Assembly: GCF_029784155.1 (NCBI RefSeq)
Contig: NC_073692.1
Span: 272,129,827-272,193,826 of the forward strand
Reading direction: 5' to 3'
DNA from: Uranotaenia lowii
Taxonomy: Eukaryota; Arthropoda; Insecta; Diptera; Culicidae
DNA length: 64,000 nt
Positions 52,287-63,125 of this stretch are shown piece after piece (within the stretch, counting starts at the first letter, position 1; each line of letters starts with the position of its first letter). Below the pieces are notes generated by a model that was not told where the DNA came from, did not search any database, and saw nothing but the letters and a program-made list of their open reading frames with translations. A program made the position numbers and the translations under genes.

Positions 52287-55200
52287 TCAAGTCCGAGAGG
52301 TCAGAGATATCACTGTTTTACAGTGGAATTGTCGTAGTCTTATTCCAAAAATGGATGCGTTCAACTTTTTGATTCATAGAACTAATTGCGATATTTTTGC
52401 TTTGTCCGAAACTTGGCTTTCTTCTCAATCTAACATCTTATTCCACGATTTTAATGGTGTCCGTCTGGATCGTGACGATTCTTATGGAGGGGTGCTTTTG
52501 GGGATCAATAAGCGCCACTCCTTTTACAGAATCCACCTTCCTTTATCAGGCGGAATTGAAGCGGTTGCTTGCCATACAACTATAAGAGGTAAGGACTTAT
52601 GTGTTGTCAGTTTGTACTGGCCTCAGAGAGTTGCAGTGGATCCGAGTCACCTAGAGGACCTATGCTCAGTGCTCCCTGAGCCAAGGTTGATCCTTGGTGA
52701 TTTCAATTCACATGGAACTGTCTGGGGAGAGCAAGTTGACGATAGTCGTTCCACTCTTATCTATGACATTTGCGACAGATTCAATTTAACTGTATTGAAC
52801 ACGGGTGAAAAAACACGAGTGCCTAAACCTCCTGCAAGACAAAGTGCTATTGACCTCTCACTCTGCTCAAATTCACTATCATTGGATTGCCAGTGGAAGG
52901 TGGTCCATGATCCCAATGGTAGTGATCACTTGCCTATCGAAATTACAATCACCAATGGGGTCAACTCTTCAAACACAATAAATATGACATATGACCTTAC
53001 AAGACACATCGACTGGAAGAAATATGCAGATTCGATAACGACAGTCCTAGATCGTGTAATTGGCTTACCACCCATGGAGGAATATAACTTCCTTGCTCGC
53101 TTGATTTATGAAAGTGCGGTTCAATCTCAAACGAAACCCATCCTAAACTCATCGATTCGTCGAAAACCTCCCAATGCATGGTGGGACATCCAGTGTTCCC
53201 AATTGCATGCCGAAAAATCGAATGCATTTAAAGCCTTCCGAAAGCATGGTACACTTGACAACTTCCAACTGTACTCTTCCCTTGAAAATCAATTCAAAAA
53301 GTTGATCAAAGGAAAAAAACTGGCGTATTGGCGTAATTTTGTGGGAGGTTTGTCAAGAGAAACGTCCTTAAGTACATTGTGGAAAGTGGCACGACGCATG
53401 CGTAACCGTACTTCAACTAATGAGAGCGAAGAATATAGCCATAGTTGGATCTTTAACTTTGCACGAAAAATCTGTCCAGATTCCACACCTGTGCAAAAAA
53501 TAATTCGAAATGTGCCTCCAGGAAGGAGTGAACTGGACTCTCGCTTTTCCATGGTAGAATTCTCACTTGCTCTTCTCTCCTGTAACAATTCGGCTCCGGG
53601 AATTGATCAAATTAAGTTTAACTTGTTGAAAAATCTCCCGGACATTGCAAAATTTCGCTTGTTAAATTTATTTAATCAATTTTTGGAACATAACATTGTT
53701 CCTGAAGATTGGAGACAAGTGAGAGTTATTGCAATCCAAAAGCCTGGTAAACCTGCGTCCGATTTTAATTCGTATCGTCCAATAGCGATGTTGTCTTGTA
53801 TACGGAAATTGATGGAGAAAATGATTTTGTTCCGATTGGATAAATGGGTGGAAACAAATGGCCTCCTATCAGATACTCAATTTGGGTTTCGTAGGGGTAA
53901 AGGGACAAACGATTGTCTTGCTCTGCTGTCTTCAGAGATACAAATAGCGTATGCAAAACGTGAGCAAATGGCTTCCGTATTTCTAGACATAAAGGGAGCT
54001 TTTGATGCAGTCTCAATAGAGGTTTTGTCAGATAAATTACACTCCCGGGGTCTGCCTCCTCTATTGAACAACATCTTATACAGTTTGCTTTGTGAGAAAC
54101 ACCTTAACTTTGCGCAAGGAGATATTGCAATAAGAAGGACTTCATACATGGGCCTACCTCAAGGTTCATGTTTGAGTCCTCTTTTGTATAACTTCTACGT
54201 AAGTGACATCGACAGTTGTATCTCTGAAGGCTGCACACTGAGACAACTTGCAGATGACAGTGTAGTATCTGTAACAGGATCTACAGAGTTTAATCTGCAC
54301 AGGCCTTTACAAGATACTTTAGACAGATTGTCATCCTGGGCATTGGGGCTTGGGATTGAGTTCTCTCCACAGAAAACGGAGATGGTAGTTTTCACTAAGA
54401 AACGTAGACCTGCTCAACCTAAGCTTCAACTCCTAGGCAGAACGATCACTCAATCGAGGTGTTTTAAGTATCTTGGGGTTTGGTTTGATTCCAAGTGCAC
54501 CTGGCGAGCTCATATTGAGTATCTGAAAGGAAAATGTCAGCAAAGAATTAATTTTCTCCGAACAATTACCGGCACCTGGTGGGGAGCCCATCCAGAAGAT
54601 CTAATAAAACTCTATAGAACAACTATTCTCTCAGTAATGGAGTACGGCAGTTTCTGTTTCCAATCAGCTGCCAAAACACACCTCATTAAACTCGAGCGTA
54701 TTCAATATCGTTGTTTACGAATAGCCCTGGGTTGTATGCCCTCAACGCACACAATGAGTCTTGAAGTTTTGGCAGGCGTACTCCCACTGAGAGATCGATT
54801 TTATTCATTATCTCTCCGGTTCCTCATCAGGTGTGAGATCATGAACCCATTGGTGATTGCAAATTTTGAAAAGCTACTGGAGCACAATCTTCAAACCAGG
54901 TATATGACTATATATCATGAATTCATGTCTATGCAGGTTAATCCTTCGTCGTTCTCTCCCGTTCGTGTTTTTCACTCTGACTACGACTCTTCCTCTGTCC
55001 AGTTTGATTTGTCCATGCAGCAGGAAATCCGTGGAATACCGGAACAACATCGTTGTCTTATTGTTCCTAGGCTTTTTGATGCAAAGTATGGACACGTCGA
55101 TGCTGATAAAATGTACTTTACTGATGGATCCCTGATAGACGAATGTACCGGGTTTGGAGTGTTCAACCAAAATTTTAGTGCCTCTTACAGTCTGCAATCT

Positions 55201-55962
55201 CCATGCTCAGTATACATCGCGGAATTGGCAGCTATTCATTGTGCACTTGATTGTATAGTGACACGTCCCGTTGAACACTACTATATTGTAACGGATAGTC
55301 TTAGCTCTATTGAGGCTATTCGTTCAATAAGGCCCGGAAAGCACTCTCCGTACTTTCTTGAGAAGATACGGGTAACGTTGAGTGCTTTATCTAGACGCTG
55401 TTCTGCAATCACATTTGTTTGGGTCCCCTCACATTGCTCGATACCGGGCAATGAGAGGGCAGACTCTCTTGCAAAGGTGGGTGCGGTTGAAGGCGACACT
55501 TATCAGCGTCAAATCGCCTACAACGAATTCTACTTTTTAGTCCGGAGAAACGCTATTGTCAACTGGCAGCGCAAATGGAACGAAGATGAGTTGGGTCGGT
55601 GGCTCCACTCGATTATCCCAAAGGTAAGCCTTAAACCCTGGTTCAATAGATTGGACCTGAGTCGGGATTTTATTAAAACATTTTCTCGTCTCATGTCCAA
55701 TCATTGTTCCTTAGACGCGTTACTCTTTCGTGTAAATCTCGCTAGCAGCAATTTGTGTGGTTGTGGCCAGGGTTACCATGATGTCGAGCATCTTGTTTGG
55801 TCTTGTGAGGACCACCTTATCGCCAGAGCGAACTTAATAGACTCCCTTCGGGCCCGAGGAAAACCACCTAATGTTCCAGTGAGGGATGTGTTGGCTGCGG
55901 TGGACCTAGATTACATGTTCGAATTATACCTTTTCTTTAAATCTATAGATCTTCGTGTATAA
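52279..55962 (+). CDS. I-like LINE ORF2: endonuclease, reverse transcriptase and RNase H, apparently intact
   Basis: 1227 codons without a stop. The AP-type endonuclease occupies about residues 8-230 (QWNCRSL, SETWLS with Glu44, LGDFNSHG with Asp141, SDHLPIE with Asp216 and His217). RT spans about 390-680 (NSYRPIAMLSCIRKLMEKMI, QFGFRRGKGTNDCL, FLDIKGAFDAVS, GLPQGSCLSPLLYNFYVSD and LADDSVVSV). Its catalytic pair is Asp659-Asp660, preceded by Leu-Ala rather than the common Tyr/Phe-Ala. RNase H spans about 944-1070 with Asp949, Glu982, Asp1006 and Asp1062. A C-terminal His-Cys region follows (CGCGQGYHDVEHLVWSC). Presence of RNase H points to the I superfamily (I, Outcast or relatives) rather than Jockey. 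All catalytic residues look present. Confidence 0.92.
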   Translation: MTNQVREVRDITVLQWNCRSLIPKMDAFNFLIHRTNCDIFALSETWLSSQSNILFHDFNGVRLDRDDSYGGVLLGINKRHSFYRIHLPLSGGIEAVACHTTIRGKDLCVVSLYWPQRVAVDPSHLEDLCSVLPEPRLILGDFNSHGTVWGEQVDDSRSTLIYDICDRFNLTVLNTGEKTRVPKPPARQSAIDLSLCSNSLSLDCQWKVVHDPNGSDHLPIEITITNGVNSSNTINMTYDLTRHIDWKKYADSITTVLDRVIGLPPMEEYNFLARLIYESAVQSQTKPILNSSIRRKPPNAWWDIQCSQLHAEKSNAFKAFRKHGTLDNFQLYSSLENQFKKLIKGKKLAYWRNFVGGLSRETSLSTLWKVARRMRNRTSTNESEEYSHSWIFNFARKICPDSTPVQKIIRNVPPGRSELDSRFSMVEFSLALLSCNNSAPGIDQIKFNLLKNLPDIAKFRLLNLFNQFLEHNIVPEDWRQVRVIAIQKPGKPASDFNSYRPIAMLSCIRKLMEKMILFRLDKWVETNGLLSDTQFGFRRGKGTNDCLALLSSEIQIAYAKREQMASVFLDIKGAFDAVSIEVLSDKLHSRGLPPLLNNILYSLLCEKHLNFAQGDIAIRRTSYMGLPQGSCLSPLLYNFYVSDIDSCISEGCTLRQLADDSVVSVTGSTEFNLHRPLQDTLDRLSSWALGLGIEFSPQKTEMVVFTKKRRPAQPKLQLLGRTITQSRCFKYLGVWFDSKCTWRAHIEYLKGKCQQRINFLRTITGTWWGAHPEDLIKLYRTTILSVMEYGSFCFQSAAKTHLIKLERIQYRCLRIALGCMPSTHTMSLEVLAGVLPLRDRFYSLSLRFLIRCEIMNPLVIANFEKLLEHNLQTRYMTIYHEFMSMQVNPSSFSPVRVFHSDYDSSSVQFDLSMQQEIRGIPEQHRCLIVPRLFDAKYGHVDADKMYFTDGSLIDECTGFGVFNQNFSASYSLQSPCSVYIAELAAIHCALDCIVTRPVEHYYIVTDSLSSIEAIRSIRPGKHSPYFLEKIRVTLSALSRRCSAITFVWVPSHCSIPGNERADSLAKVGAVEGDTYQRQIAYNEFYFLVRRNAIVNWQRKWNEDELGRWLHSIIPKVSLKPWFNRLDLSRDFIKTFSRLMSNHCSLDALLFRVNLASSNLCGCGQGYHDVEHLVWSCEDHLIARANLIDSLRARGKPPNVPVRDVLAAVDLDYMFELYLFFKSIDLRV

Positions 55963-56097
55963 ATTCGTTTTCCCTTTTCTTTATTCTTTTTTCTTCAACT
56001 ATACAATGTATGAATTGTAAATACAAAAACAAGGGTTTGGCTCTTTAAAACCTTCGGTATGAGCCGTTTCAAATAAACAAAGTTTAAAAAAAAAAAA
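55963..56097 (+). other. 3' UTR and poly(A) tail of the I-like LINE
   Basis: A T-rich stretch, AAACCTTCGGTATGAGCCGT, an AATAAA at about 56072, then an A-run to about 56097-56100. The target duplication AAACAGTCATTGA (56098-56110) follows, matching 50416-50428. Confidence 0.9.
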
Positions 56098-56110
56098 AAA
56101 CAGTCATTGA

Positions 56111-56210
56111 CTAAAAACCACATGTTAGTTTTCGCACTCCATTTGTTACTGTCCTAGAATAAAGTAGTACCTAATAAATAGTAGGTACATTCAAAGTTTC
56201 TTTGTTTCTG
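56111..56210 (+). repeat. Ty3/gypsy 3' LTR, second part
   Basis: CTAAAAACCACATGTTAGTT to AAAGTTTCTTTGTTTCTG continues the LTR after the LINE insertion and matches 36841-36940 with a handful of differences. Confidence 0.8.
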
Positions 56211-56598
56211 TATTTATATTCTTGATCCTGATGTTAAATTTGGATCGAAGCTTTTGATACGATCCTGGATTCTGATCTTGGTCTGTGATCCCTAGCTAAA
56301 ATTCTCATCATGGCCTGAATTCATCTTTTGATTTCAAACGCTGATTCCAGACTCAGAACCCTGATTCTGATTTCGAAGGCTGATATTGGATCCTTGTCCT
56401 CATCGGTTGTAAACTAGGTTAAATTCATTTACATTTTCTTTATTCATACTTTTTATACTCTTTATCCTTTAGTTTTTGTCACTTGAGTAATCTACAAATG
56501 CCTATACCAAGTTTGCAAAATCTCATAAGATTGAGATTTTTATGAGTAAGCTTTTCTCTCTCTAAATTTCACTGTGGTGTTAATAAATCTCATCGTAA
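56211..56598. other. Non-coding flank with TGAT-rich simple pattern
   Basis: The region 56211-56400 is rich in imperfect GATCCTGAT/GATTCTGATT motifs. No gene. Confidence 0.4.
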
Positions 56599-56775
56599 AG
56601 CCTACTCCACACTAGGCAACTTGAACTGCGTTTTCGGTTACTGAAACTTGTTTATGTTTACATTTGATGAGATGCACGTCTCAAGTCTCCCGACCCCTTC
56701 AGTAACCAATATGTAAACATAAACAAGTCTCAGTAACCGGAATCGCAGTTCAAGTTGCTGAGTGTGGACTAGGCT
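56599..56775. mobile_element. 177-bp Harbinger-like MITE (TAA target duplication)
   Basis: The left end AGCCTACTCCACACTAGGCA and the complement of the right end AGCCTAGTCCACACTCAGCA are inverted repeats that extend to about 55 bp, including CAACTTGAACTGCG and GTTACTGA. TAA flanks both sides (56596-56598, 56776-56778), the 3-bp TWA duplication typical of PIF/Harbinger. Confidence 0.85.
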
Positions 56776-56778
56776 TAA

Positions 56779-59379
56779 GCATCACAAGCAATAACTGCCT
56801 TGAAAAAAAAAAAAACTTCAAACAGGTACTTTTCGTTTCCGGCTGGATCTACTTAAATCGGCATTGTTTTTTCCGCTGTCGAAACATTTGTCGGAAAGTT
56901 TGGCCTCTAAGCTCTCAACCGTTGCTCACTCTTGCTTGGTGACAGCACCAGACGCGTCGCTTTGTTCTTTCTTTTGGTTTGGTCCTCTAATACGAACAAC
57001 CATGAAGTCCTTCGGACGGGCAGGTCCTTTTCACGAGAAGTCCTCCCACTCCACGGGCAGAGCTCATACGTCATACCCAAGGATAAGCCCATAAAAGTCA
57101 CGTCAATTTAGGCCGACTCAGTTCTGAAAGGAACCGGCTGGCTGGCTGGGGGATATATTCCATTTATTTATTTTTTCTTTCTAGGTTATATTTTCCTCAC
57201 ATGCCTTCCGTTTTGCCTTGATGTGAGTTATGGATGTGCTATTAGGCAAACAACTTATTCGTTGATGACGTTTTTTTTCTCTTCCTGCTGTTGCTTCCGC
57301 AATCCCTCAAACCATTTTGCTGCCGCCGAAGGACATTATACTTACTTCAACGAACGGCCACGCATCGAACCTTCTTGGAGATTTTCCTTGGATACTCACT
57401 TGTGATGCTTTAGGGAAAATGGTTGAAATCTCCACGACTGGCTCTCGGGATCATAATAAATTTTTATTATCATGGTCATCGTTATCGTAAAACAAGGGTG
57501 ATTAACTCTTCCGATTTTGCTCTTTATATGGGTTGGAAAATTCACAACATTTTACAACAATCTTGCTTGCGAAGGATTGGGTCAGTCCTTGAAATTTATT
57601 TTTATTGACATTTTAATATGTATATGTTATTTTCATTACTATTTAGATTAATTCCGTCTAAACATATAAAACTTGAACAGTTTCCCTGATTAAATGTTTA
57701 TGCTCAAAATAAAGCTATTAGAAACTTATGTGAAATATGAAAATTGAATGCTATAAAAATTCTTTTTTTCTGTTTTTTTTTTTGTTACTACATATCATCA
57801 AATTGTTTGCTAATACCTTAAAAATGAAGTAAAGTTTCGGCTTGCTTTAAACCAACAACTGACTACTTGATAAGTAGTTCTTTATCCGTAAATCCATGCG
57901 AAGATATGTAGATAAAGATTATATGGTACACAAACCGAGATAAAAAAAAGACCATCCATCCTTGCGCTACATTGAAATCCCACCGGACATCCACCACAGA
58001 TCCACTTATCAACATTGACATGCTTCGACTGGATCCGGGATGGGGCCGCAATACATCCCGCCAGAATCGAATTATTTTTCCCATCTTCCTCAATAAAAAC
58101 AATTAAGGTTATAGACCCGAGAAGCTTCAGAAGGGAACCCATCACACGACACGGTCCGGCCGAACGATCCCGTTGCTCTTGTTTTGGTTTGGAATTGAGC
58201 TTTCCTTCACTTTACTGCCGAATGGAGCCACATTATCATCGTCATCAAGAACATCATCATCGTCCTCGTCATGAGCTCAACGTGCTCAACATAGGCACAG
58301 TTAATTCGATCAGTAGGTACAAACCTACCATAATGATAATAGTCGACATGGATAGCATTCTCTGGTTTACGTTTCTCCGATTATCTTGTGAATTGTTTCC
58401 GAATTTTAGCACTCAAGTTACAGCAACTGGTTGAATTTGAAGTTGACCCATACTGACGGAGTAGATTGGGGTAAAGTTCATGTGCAATAAGTACACATCG
58501 AACAAATCGCGTTTTGGTTGAAAAATCCATAGACATTTTTAGTGAAACCAATCTAATCCGTAAGAGTTAAGTGTATTCTACAAATTTCAGTCATTGAAAA
58601 CCAACTAGTTCAAAAAATAAATCCTTTAAAAAGCCACCATTTTCAAACAAAATCCATTTAAAGTGGTGTTTTATCACCGCGATATATTGTTAAGCTATCT
58701 ATTCGACCGGCCGCACGTAGAATAATTTAGAAATTATTTGTACGGGATTTTTCACGTAAACTAAGATACAACTACAAAAACTCGATTCTACGTGTGTGTG
58801 TTGAAGTAAGCACAGTGTATGAAGGAAGCCCTGGTATTAACTATTCCACTTCCACATAACTTAATTTTTTTGTAAAGTCTAAGTGGATGATTTAAATCTG
58901 TTTTGTTCAATTTTCATAGGCGTGTGGTTGTAAAATTTTATTAGAAGAAGAAATTGTAAGCCAGCTGACTTCGTTTGCTATTGTGAATTTAGTGACAATG
59001 ACTCTGGATGCAAGTTCCCTTTCGTAGTGACAATCGCTCGTTTTTTGGTTCGACTGTCCGGAAAAGATGTTTAACAGAACATCATGAACGCAACAAATGT
59101 AAATTATTTTTCATTTCATTAGGTCAAAATAAAATTTATTCACAATGAAATTTGGTTTTGTTTTCATTATAATAAATAATACAAAAATTACAACCGACCA
59201 GAATGACCTAAGCTGTTAAATGGTCGTTAAATAAAATAAACAAACAAAAATTACAGAGGATAAAACGACATTAATTTAATTCACTAAAAAGTTTACGAGG
59301 AGCTTTAACAAACTCACCGCGTGGAACTTATTTAAAATTCACGTAAATTAGAATCAATGGAGCACCAACTCTTATAGGG
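56779..59379. other. Long stretch with no recognised gene
   Basis: Short open frames (for example 56864-57094, 58015-58434) have no motifs. The latter overlaps a CATCAT/CGTC trinucleotide-rich block near 58230-58270. Locally GC-richer at 56850-57150 and 57960-58300. Probably intergenic. Confidence 0.45.
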
Positions 59380-60180
59380 ACGCATCTAATGATGATTCAA
59401 TGAACTCAATTCATTTGAAGGTGTTGGGAACGATGAAGGCAGTCGGACTATGACATCGCCAAGAAATTTTATACCGACCGGTGCAATACGATTACGATTA
59501 CGGAATACGATTTTATCGGGCCAGTAAGCAACCAAACTGGACATTGAAGAAGAATGTAGAAGCCATTCCGGACGGTAGAAGCCATCCCGGAAGTTGTACA
59601 ACAAGGTTCTAACGAAGTACGACGGGTAGATCCTCATGGATGACGAAACGTTCGTGAAGATGGATTTTGGGCGGCTTCCTGACCAAAAATTTTACAAAGC
59701 CACTGGTCAGGGTGATGTCCCCGCCAAGTTCAAATTCGTTTTTGTCGATAAGTTTGCAAGAAAGTGTTTGTTCTGGCAAGGTATTTGCAGCTGCGGACGA
59801 AAAATCCCGGTTTTTCTGAAAATCAAGACCATGGACTCCGAAATGTACAAGGAGGAGTGCCTGAAAAACATTTTATTTCGTACATTAGATCTCACAAAGG
59901 ACCAGTAAAGTTTTCGCCAGATTTGGTCATTTGGTAAGTTGGAATTTGTCGAAAAGGACATCAACCCACCCAACTGCCCTCAATTCCGCCCTGTCGAAAA
60001 ATTTGGGCAATTGTCAAGCAGAAGATGAAGAAGAATGGTAGGACGACTCGGGATGCAACAGAGATGAAGAGATTGTGGAACAAAATAGCCGCTGAGGTCA
60101 GCGAATACGGAGTCCAAACTATGATAAGTGGTACTTGACGAAAAGTTCGAAAATTCATCAAAACAACATCGAAATAATTT
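59380..60180 (+). pseudogene. Tc1/mariner transposase pseudogene, copy 2
   Basis: The cleanest piece (59636-59908, 90 codons) reads MDDETFVKMDFGRLPDQKFY, then KFKFVFVDKFARKCLFWQGI with CSCGRK, and KTMDSEMYKEECLKNILF. This is the catalytic domain around the first Asp of a mosquito-type Tc1/mariner transposase. After a frameshift at about 59908 and a short deletion come FVEKDINPPNCPQFRPVEK and KQKMKKNGRTTRDATEMKRL. The upstream part carries a stop in the KYDG-stop-ILMDDE stretch and duplicated GTAGAAGCCAT words. It is the same family as 10655-11400 and better preserved. Confidence 0.85.
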
Positions 60181-60690
60181 TTTTATTATTTTTCCTTTAA
60201 AGTGCAATAAAAACCCTACATTTTGAGTACAAAACATTTTATTTCGTTCACATAGCTCCGAGATAGACCCGTTTTAATGCGTTCAGATTTATCGTGATCC
60301 ATGCTTTAATGATTTTAGAATGAAGCTTTTTTCATTTTCGGCACTGTTTGCCTGAAACTGAAAATGATGGTTGGTTTATCTCATGAACCTGCAAAGAACC
60401 TGAATGTATACTGACAATCAATGTTTCCGATTCGTGAATGAGGGTGCAGAATGCTTTCGGACCCAGCAAGAAAAAAATCATTCCCGTTCATTATCCGCTT
60501 CGCTGCAAAATAAATCCGAAGCGGCCCGCCTCGTTTTTATCTCGTTGCGAAGCGGAGAATGAACTTAAAAATCACTGGGGAATTGAGCTTTCTGTTCATT
60601 TTCGAATGAATTCAGATGGAAATGAACTGACCGTACACTGCAATAAATTCAATTGAATATTGAAAGCTGACACTGAATTTTTGCAGGCAC
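60181..60690. other. No gene recognised
   Basis: A 72-codon open frame at 60438-60656 has no recognisable features. Confidence 0.4.
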
Positions 60691-61165
60691 CAGGTGCTTT
60701 GTTGGATTTCATGTCTTCGATTGCCGCTTCTATTTAAGCCTGCAAGGGCGCTTCTGAGTTGACGCCACTAATGCAACGTAGGTACTGTTGGCGCTTCGAG
60801 TTGCAAGTTCTGTTGTCCATCGCTATTCGTGACTCGGAAGAGTTGATCGAAGTGCTCAGTCCATCGTTTGAGTTGATCTGCTTGATCGCCCGGTACATAC
60901 CTGCTCAATTCCAACTTTCGCCTCTCTCCGACCATCGACTATCCTTCAAGTTTCATCCGACATCCATTCACTTCTGCTCCCACAAACTTTATCGAGAGTA
61001 CCATGTCTCGTCGTGATAAAGGCATTCTTGATTCCACACCACAGTTCCTCGATCGTTCCGTCTGTCGGCAGTTCCGAGGCTCGAGATTCAAACTATTCAA
61101 CGTATGCCCTTTTAACCTCTGGATTTTTTAACCGGCGGACGTCGTATACCTTTTCTTTCAGCATG
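60691..61165 (-). pseudogene. RTE-like LINE fragment (linker and pre-RT region), minus strand
   Basis: The minus strand matches the RTE element at 14754-15430 with internal deletions. It shows the DVRRLKNPEV-type junction, RASELPTDGTIEEL, and the FEQLF/QTQLATRSANS-like stretch. It keeps the uninterrupted sequence across the site where the copy at 13371 carries the palindromic insertion, which defines that insertion's 5-bp duplication. Frameshifts and a missing middle make it non-functional. Confidence 0.75.
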
Positions 61166-61201
61166 CGACCAAAGCATCCATATCCTCTTCTAAAGTAAAT
61201 A

Positions 61202-61544
61202 CAGTGAATCCCCGATTTGTCACGCACCTATTATGTCTGCCCCTGATTTTGTCTATCCCCGATTTTGTCCCTTTTTTTATCCGATTTTATCATCACATTT
61301 AATTCAATGTGAAAATACTCAGATTTAAACCATAATATTTAGGGATGATTATAATTATTAATCGATATCGAGTTAATTGACACTATTCTTAAGGAACATT
61401 ACTATGCATGATTGAATCGATAGTGTTAGTGAAGATGACTTTCGAATGACACAAAGAAAATATGTCCGATTTTTGACAAGTGTTTACATTCATATTCGAA
61501 CAAAACATTGATATGATCAACAAGCTTGTTTTTTATGTACAAAC
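61202..61544 (+). mobile_element. Left end of a pogo/Tigger-like element (CAGTGAATCCCCGATTT)
   Basis: CAGTGAATCCCCGATTTGTC at 61202 is followed by three more CCCCGATTTTGTC-like words, an iterated-end pattern I associate with pogo/Tigger-type elements in insects. The possible transposase relic at 63440-63860 (minus) may belong to the same element, with the 61545-63418 repeat inserted between. Tentative. Confidence 0.45.
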
Positions 61545-62588
61545 TAGCTGATCCCATACGAACTTCGTTTCGCTATTAACTTGGAGTATGTCAGTTCTAT
61601 GAAAGTTTGTATGAAAGTCAATTGCCAAGCATTCTCTAGATGCACTTCTGAATTCATTGTTAAGTAATAATTGCAATAATATTGGACGATCACTTTGTCT
61701 GTCGTCTGGTACTAAATTTGAAATCACAACTCGCCGAAATGACAAAAATTAAATAAGAATAAATTTGAAATCAGAAATCTTTTGACTGTGCCAAAAACCA
61801 CGTGTACAAATTTCGACTAAATCATTGCATAACCCCTTTCGGGGGCTCTTATACAATCTTTGATATCTGAAATAAAATGTCCTTCCCTCGAAACTCCCGT
61901 GTGCAAATTTTTAAAGCAATCCATTGTATGATAACGTCAATATTGCTCAAAACAGTGAAAAATTAATTAATATGGACGACCCCTTTCGTCGACCCCTGGC
62001 AAAACATTTGACATCTGAAATCGATTGCCCGTCCCTGGAAACTACAGTGTGAAAATTTTCATCCCAATCCTATGTATAATAACGACGATATTGCAAAAAT
62101 ATTGAAAGGTTTATATGGACGACCCCCTTTGCCGGCCCCTTACACTAAATTTAATACATGAAATCCATTGCTCATCTCTCAAAACTCTCGTGTAACAATT
62201 TTCGTCTGAATCCGATGTATAATAACGACAATATCGCATCAACAGTGAATAGTTAGTATGGACGACCCCTTTGGCCGGCCCCTTATTTTAGTTTGGATAA
62301 GTGAAATCAGCTGTTTGTCACTAATAACTCCTATGTGCAAGTTTTCATCCCAATCCGATGTGTAAAAACCTCAATATCCCTAAGTTACTGAAAATTTAAT
62401 AAGGACGACCCCTTTTTCCGGCCCCTTACACTCAATTTGATACCTCAAATCGATTGCATGTCACTCAAAACTATCGTGTACCAATTTTCATCTGAATACG
62501 ATGTATAATAACGTCAATGTCGCAAAAACAGTGAACAGTTTATATGGACGACCCCTTTGGCAGATCCCTTACACAACACTGAACCTCA
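61545..62588 (+). repeat. Dispersed repeat with an exact 143-bp tandem array
   Basis: Starts ACTAGCTGATCCCATACGAA, an edge shared by repeats in many arthropods. The phrase GGACGACCCCTTTNNCNGNC recurs with GGACGAC at 61974, 62117, 62260, 62403 and 62546, exactly 143 bp apart each time, with an eroded first unit near 61829. Units differ by substitutions but hardly by indels. Continues at 63126-63418 after an inserted MITE. Confidence 0.85.
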
Positions 62589-63125
62589 AAAATACCCAAA
62601 CTTGAGAACTTTCCCCACCAACCCGAATGAAACTCCCTCCCTACAGGTTTGGCTATTGGTGGCATAACCCAAAGATAAGCTCTTAAAGGAGAACTCATCC
62701 CCCAAAATCTGATACCGCAATAAAATGGAAATCAAAATAAAAAAAAATTACTGCAGGTACGGGAATCACACCCAAACCTGCAATGGCTCTGCGATTACCA
62801 TCTCAGGATGCTAACCGCTCGACCACCGAAGAGTTGTTGAGAGAGGCAGCTACATCATCGTATATGCGAGACTTTCTGCGAATGAAGCGGGAATAAAAGT
62901 TATCCCCAAAAAAAACAGTTCTTCGCTTTGAACTTACCCCCCAAAATCTGCCACGATGGAGGTAACAGAATCAAATGCGCTTACAACAAAAAAAACCCCA
63001 AAAAAGCAGTTCTCCGCTTGAAGGACAAGTTTGGCATATTGGCAAGCTGTGATTTTTTCACTAACTTAAGTTGTCAATCTGGAACTTAGGTTTGAAGGGT
63101 GGCAGTTCTAAAGTTTGGGTATTTT
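62589..63125. mobile_element. 537-bp inverted-repeat element inserted in the 143-bp array
   Basis: The left end AAAATACCCAAACTTGAGAA and the complement of the right end AAAATACCCAAACTTTAGAA are inverted repeats of about 22 bp. Contains a minus-strand tRNA-like segment at 62752-62845 and two CCCCCAAAATCTG words. Interrupts a repeat unit of the surrounding array. Confidence 0.75.
62752..62845 (-). repeat. tRNA-like segment (Leu/Ser-type arm length), probably a SINE head
   Basis: The minus strand reads GGTGGTCGAGCGGTTAGCAT (A box) through GGTGTGATTCCCGTACCTGC (B box). The long spacing resembles class II tRNAs. No convincing acceptor stem was found and the B box is altered (GTGATTCCC for TTCGATTCC), so not called as a gene. 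Confidence 0.45.

Noticed and set aside
58015..58434. 139-codon ORF with a His-rich stretch
   Set aside because: The His run comes from a CATCAT-type trinucleotide block. No motif, signal or splice context.
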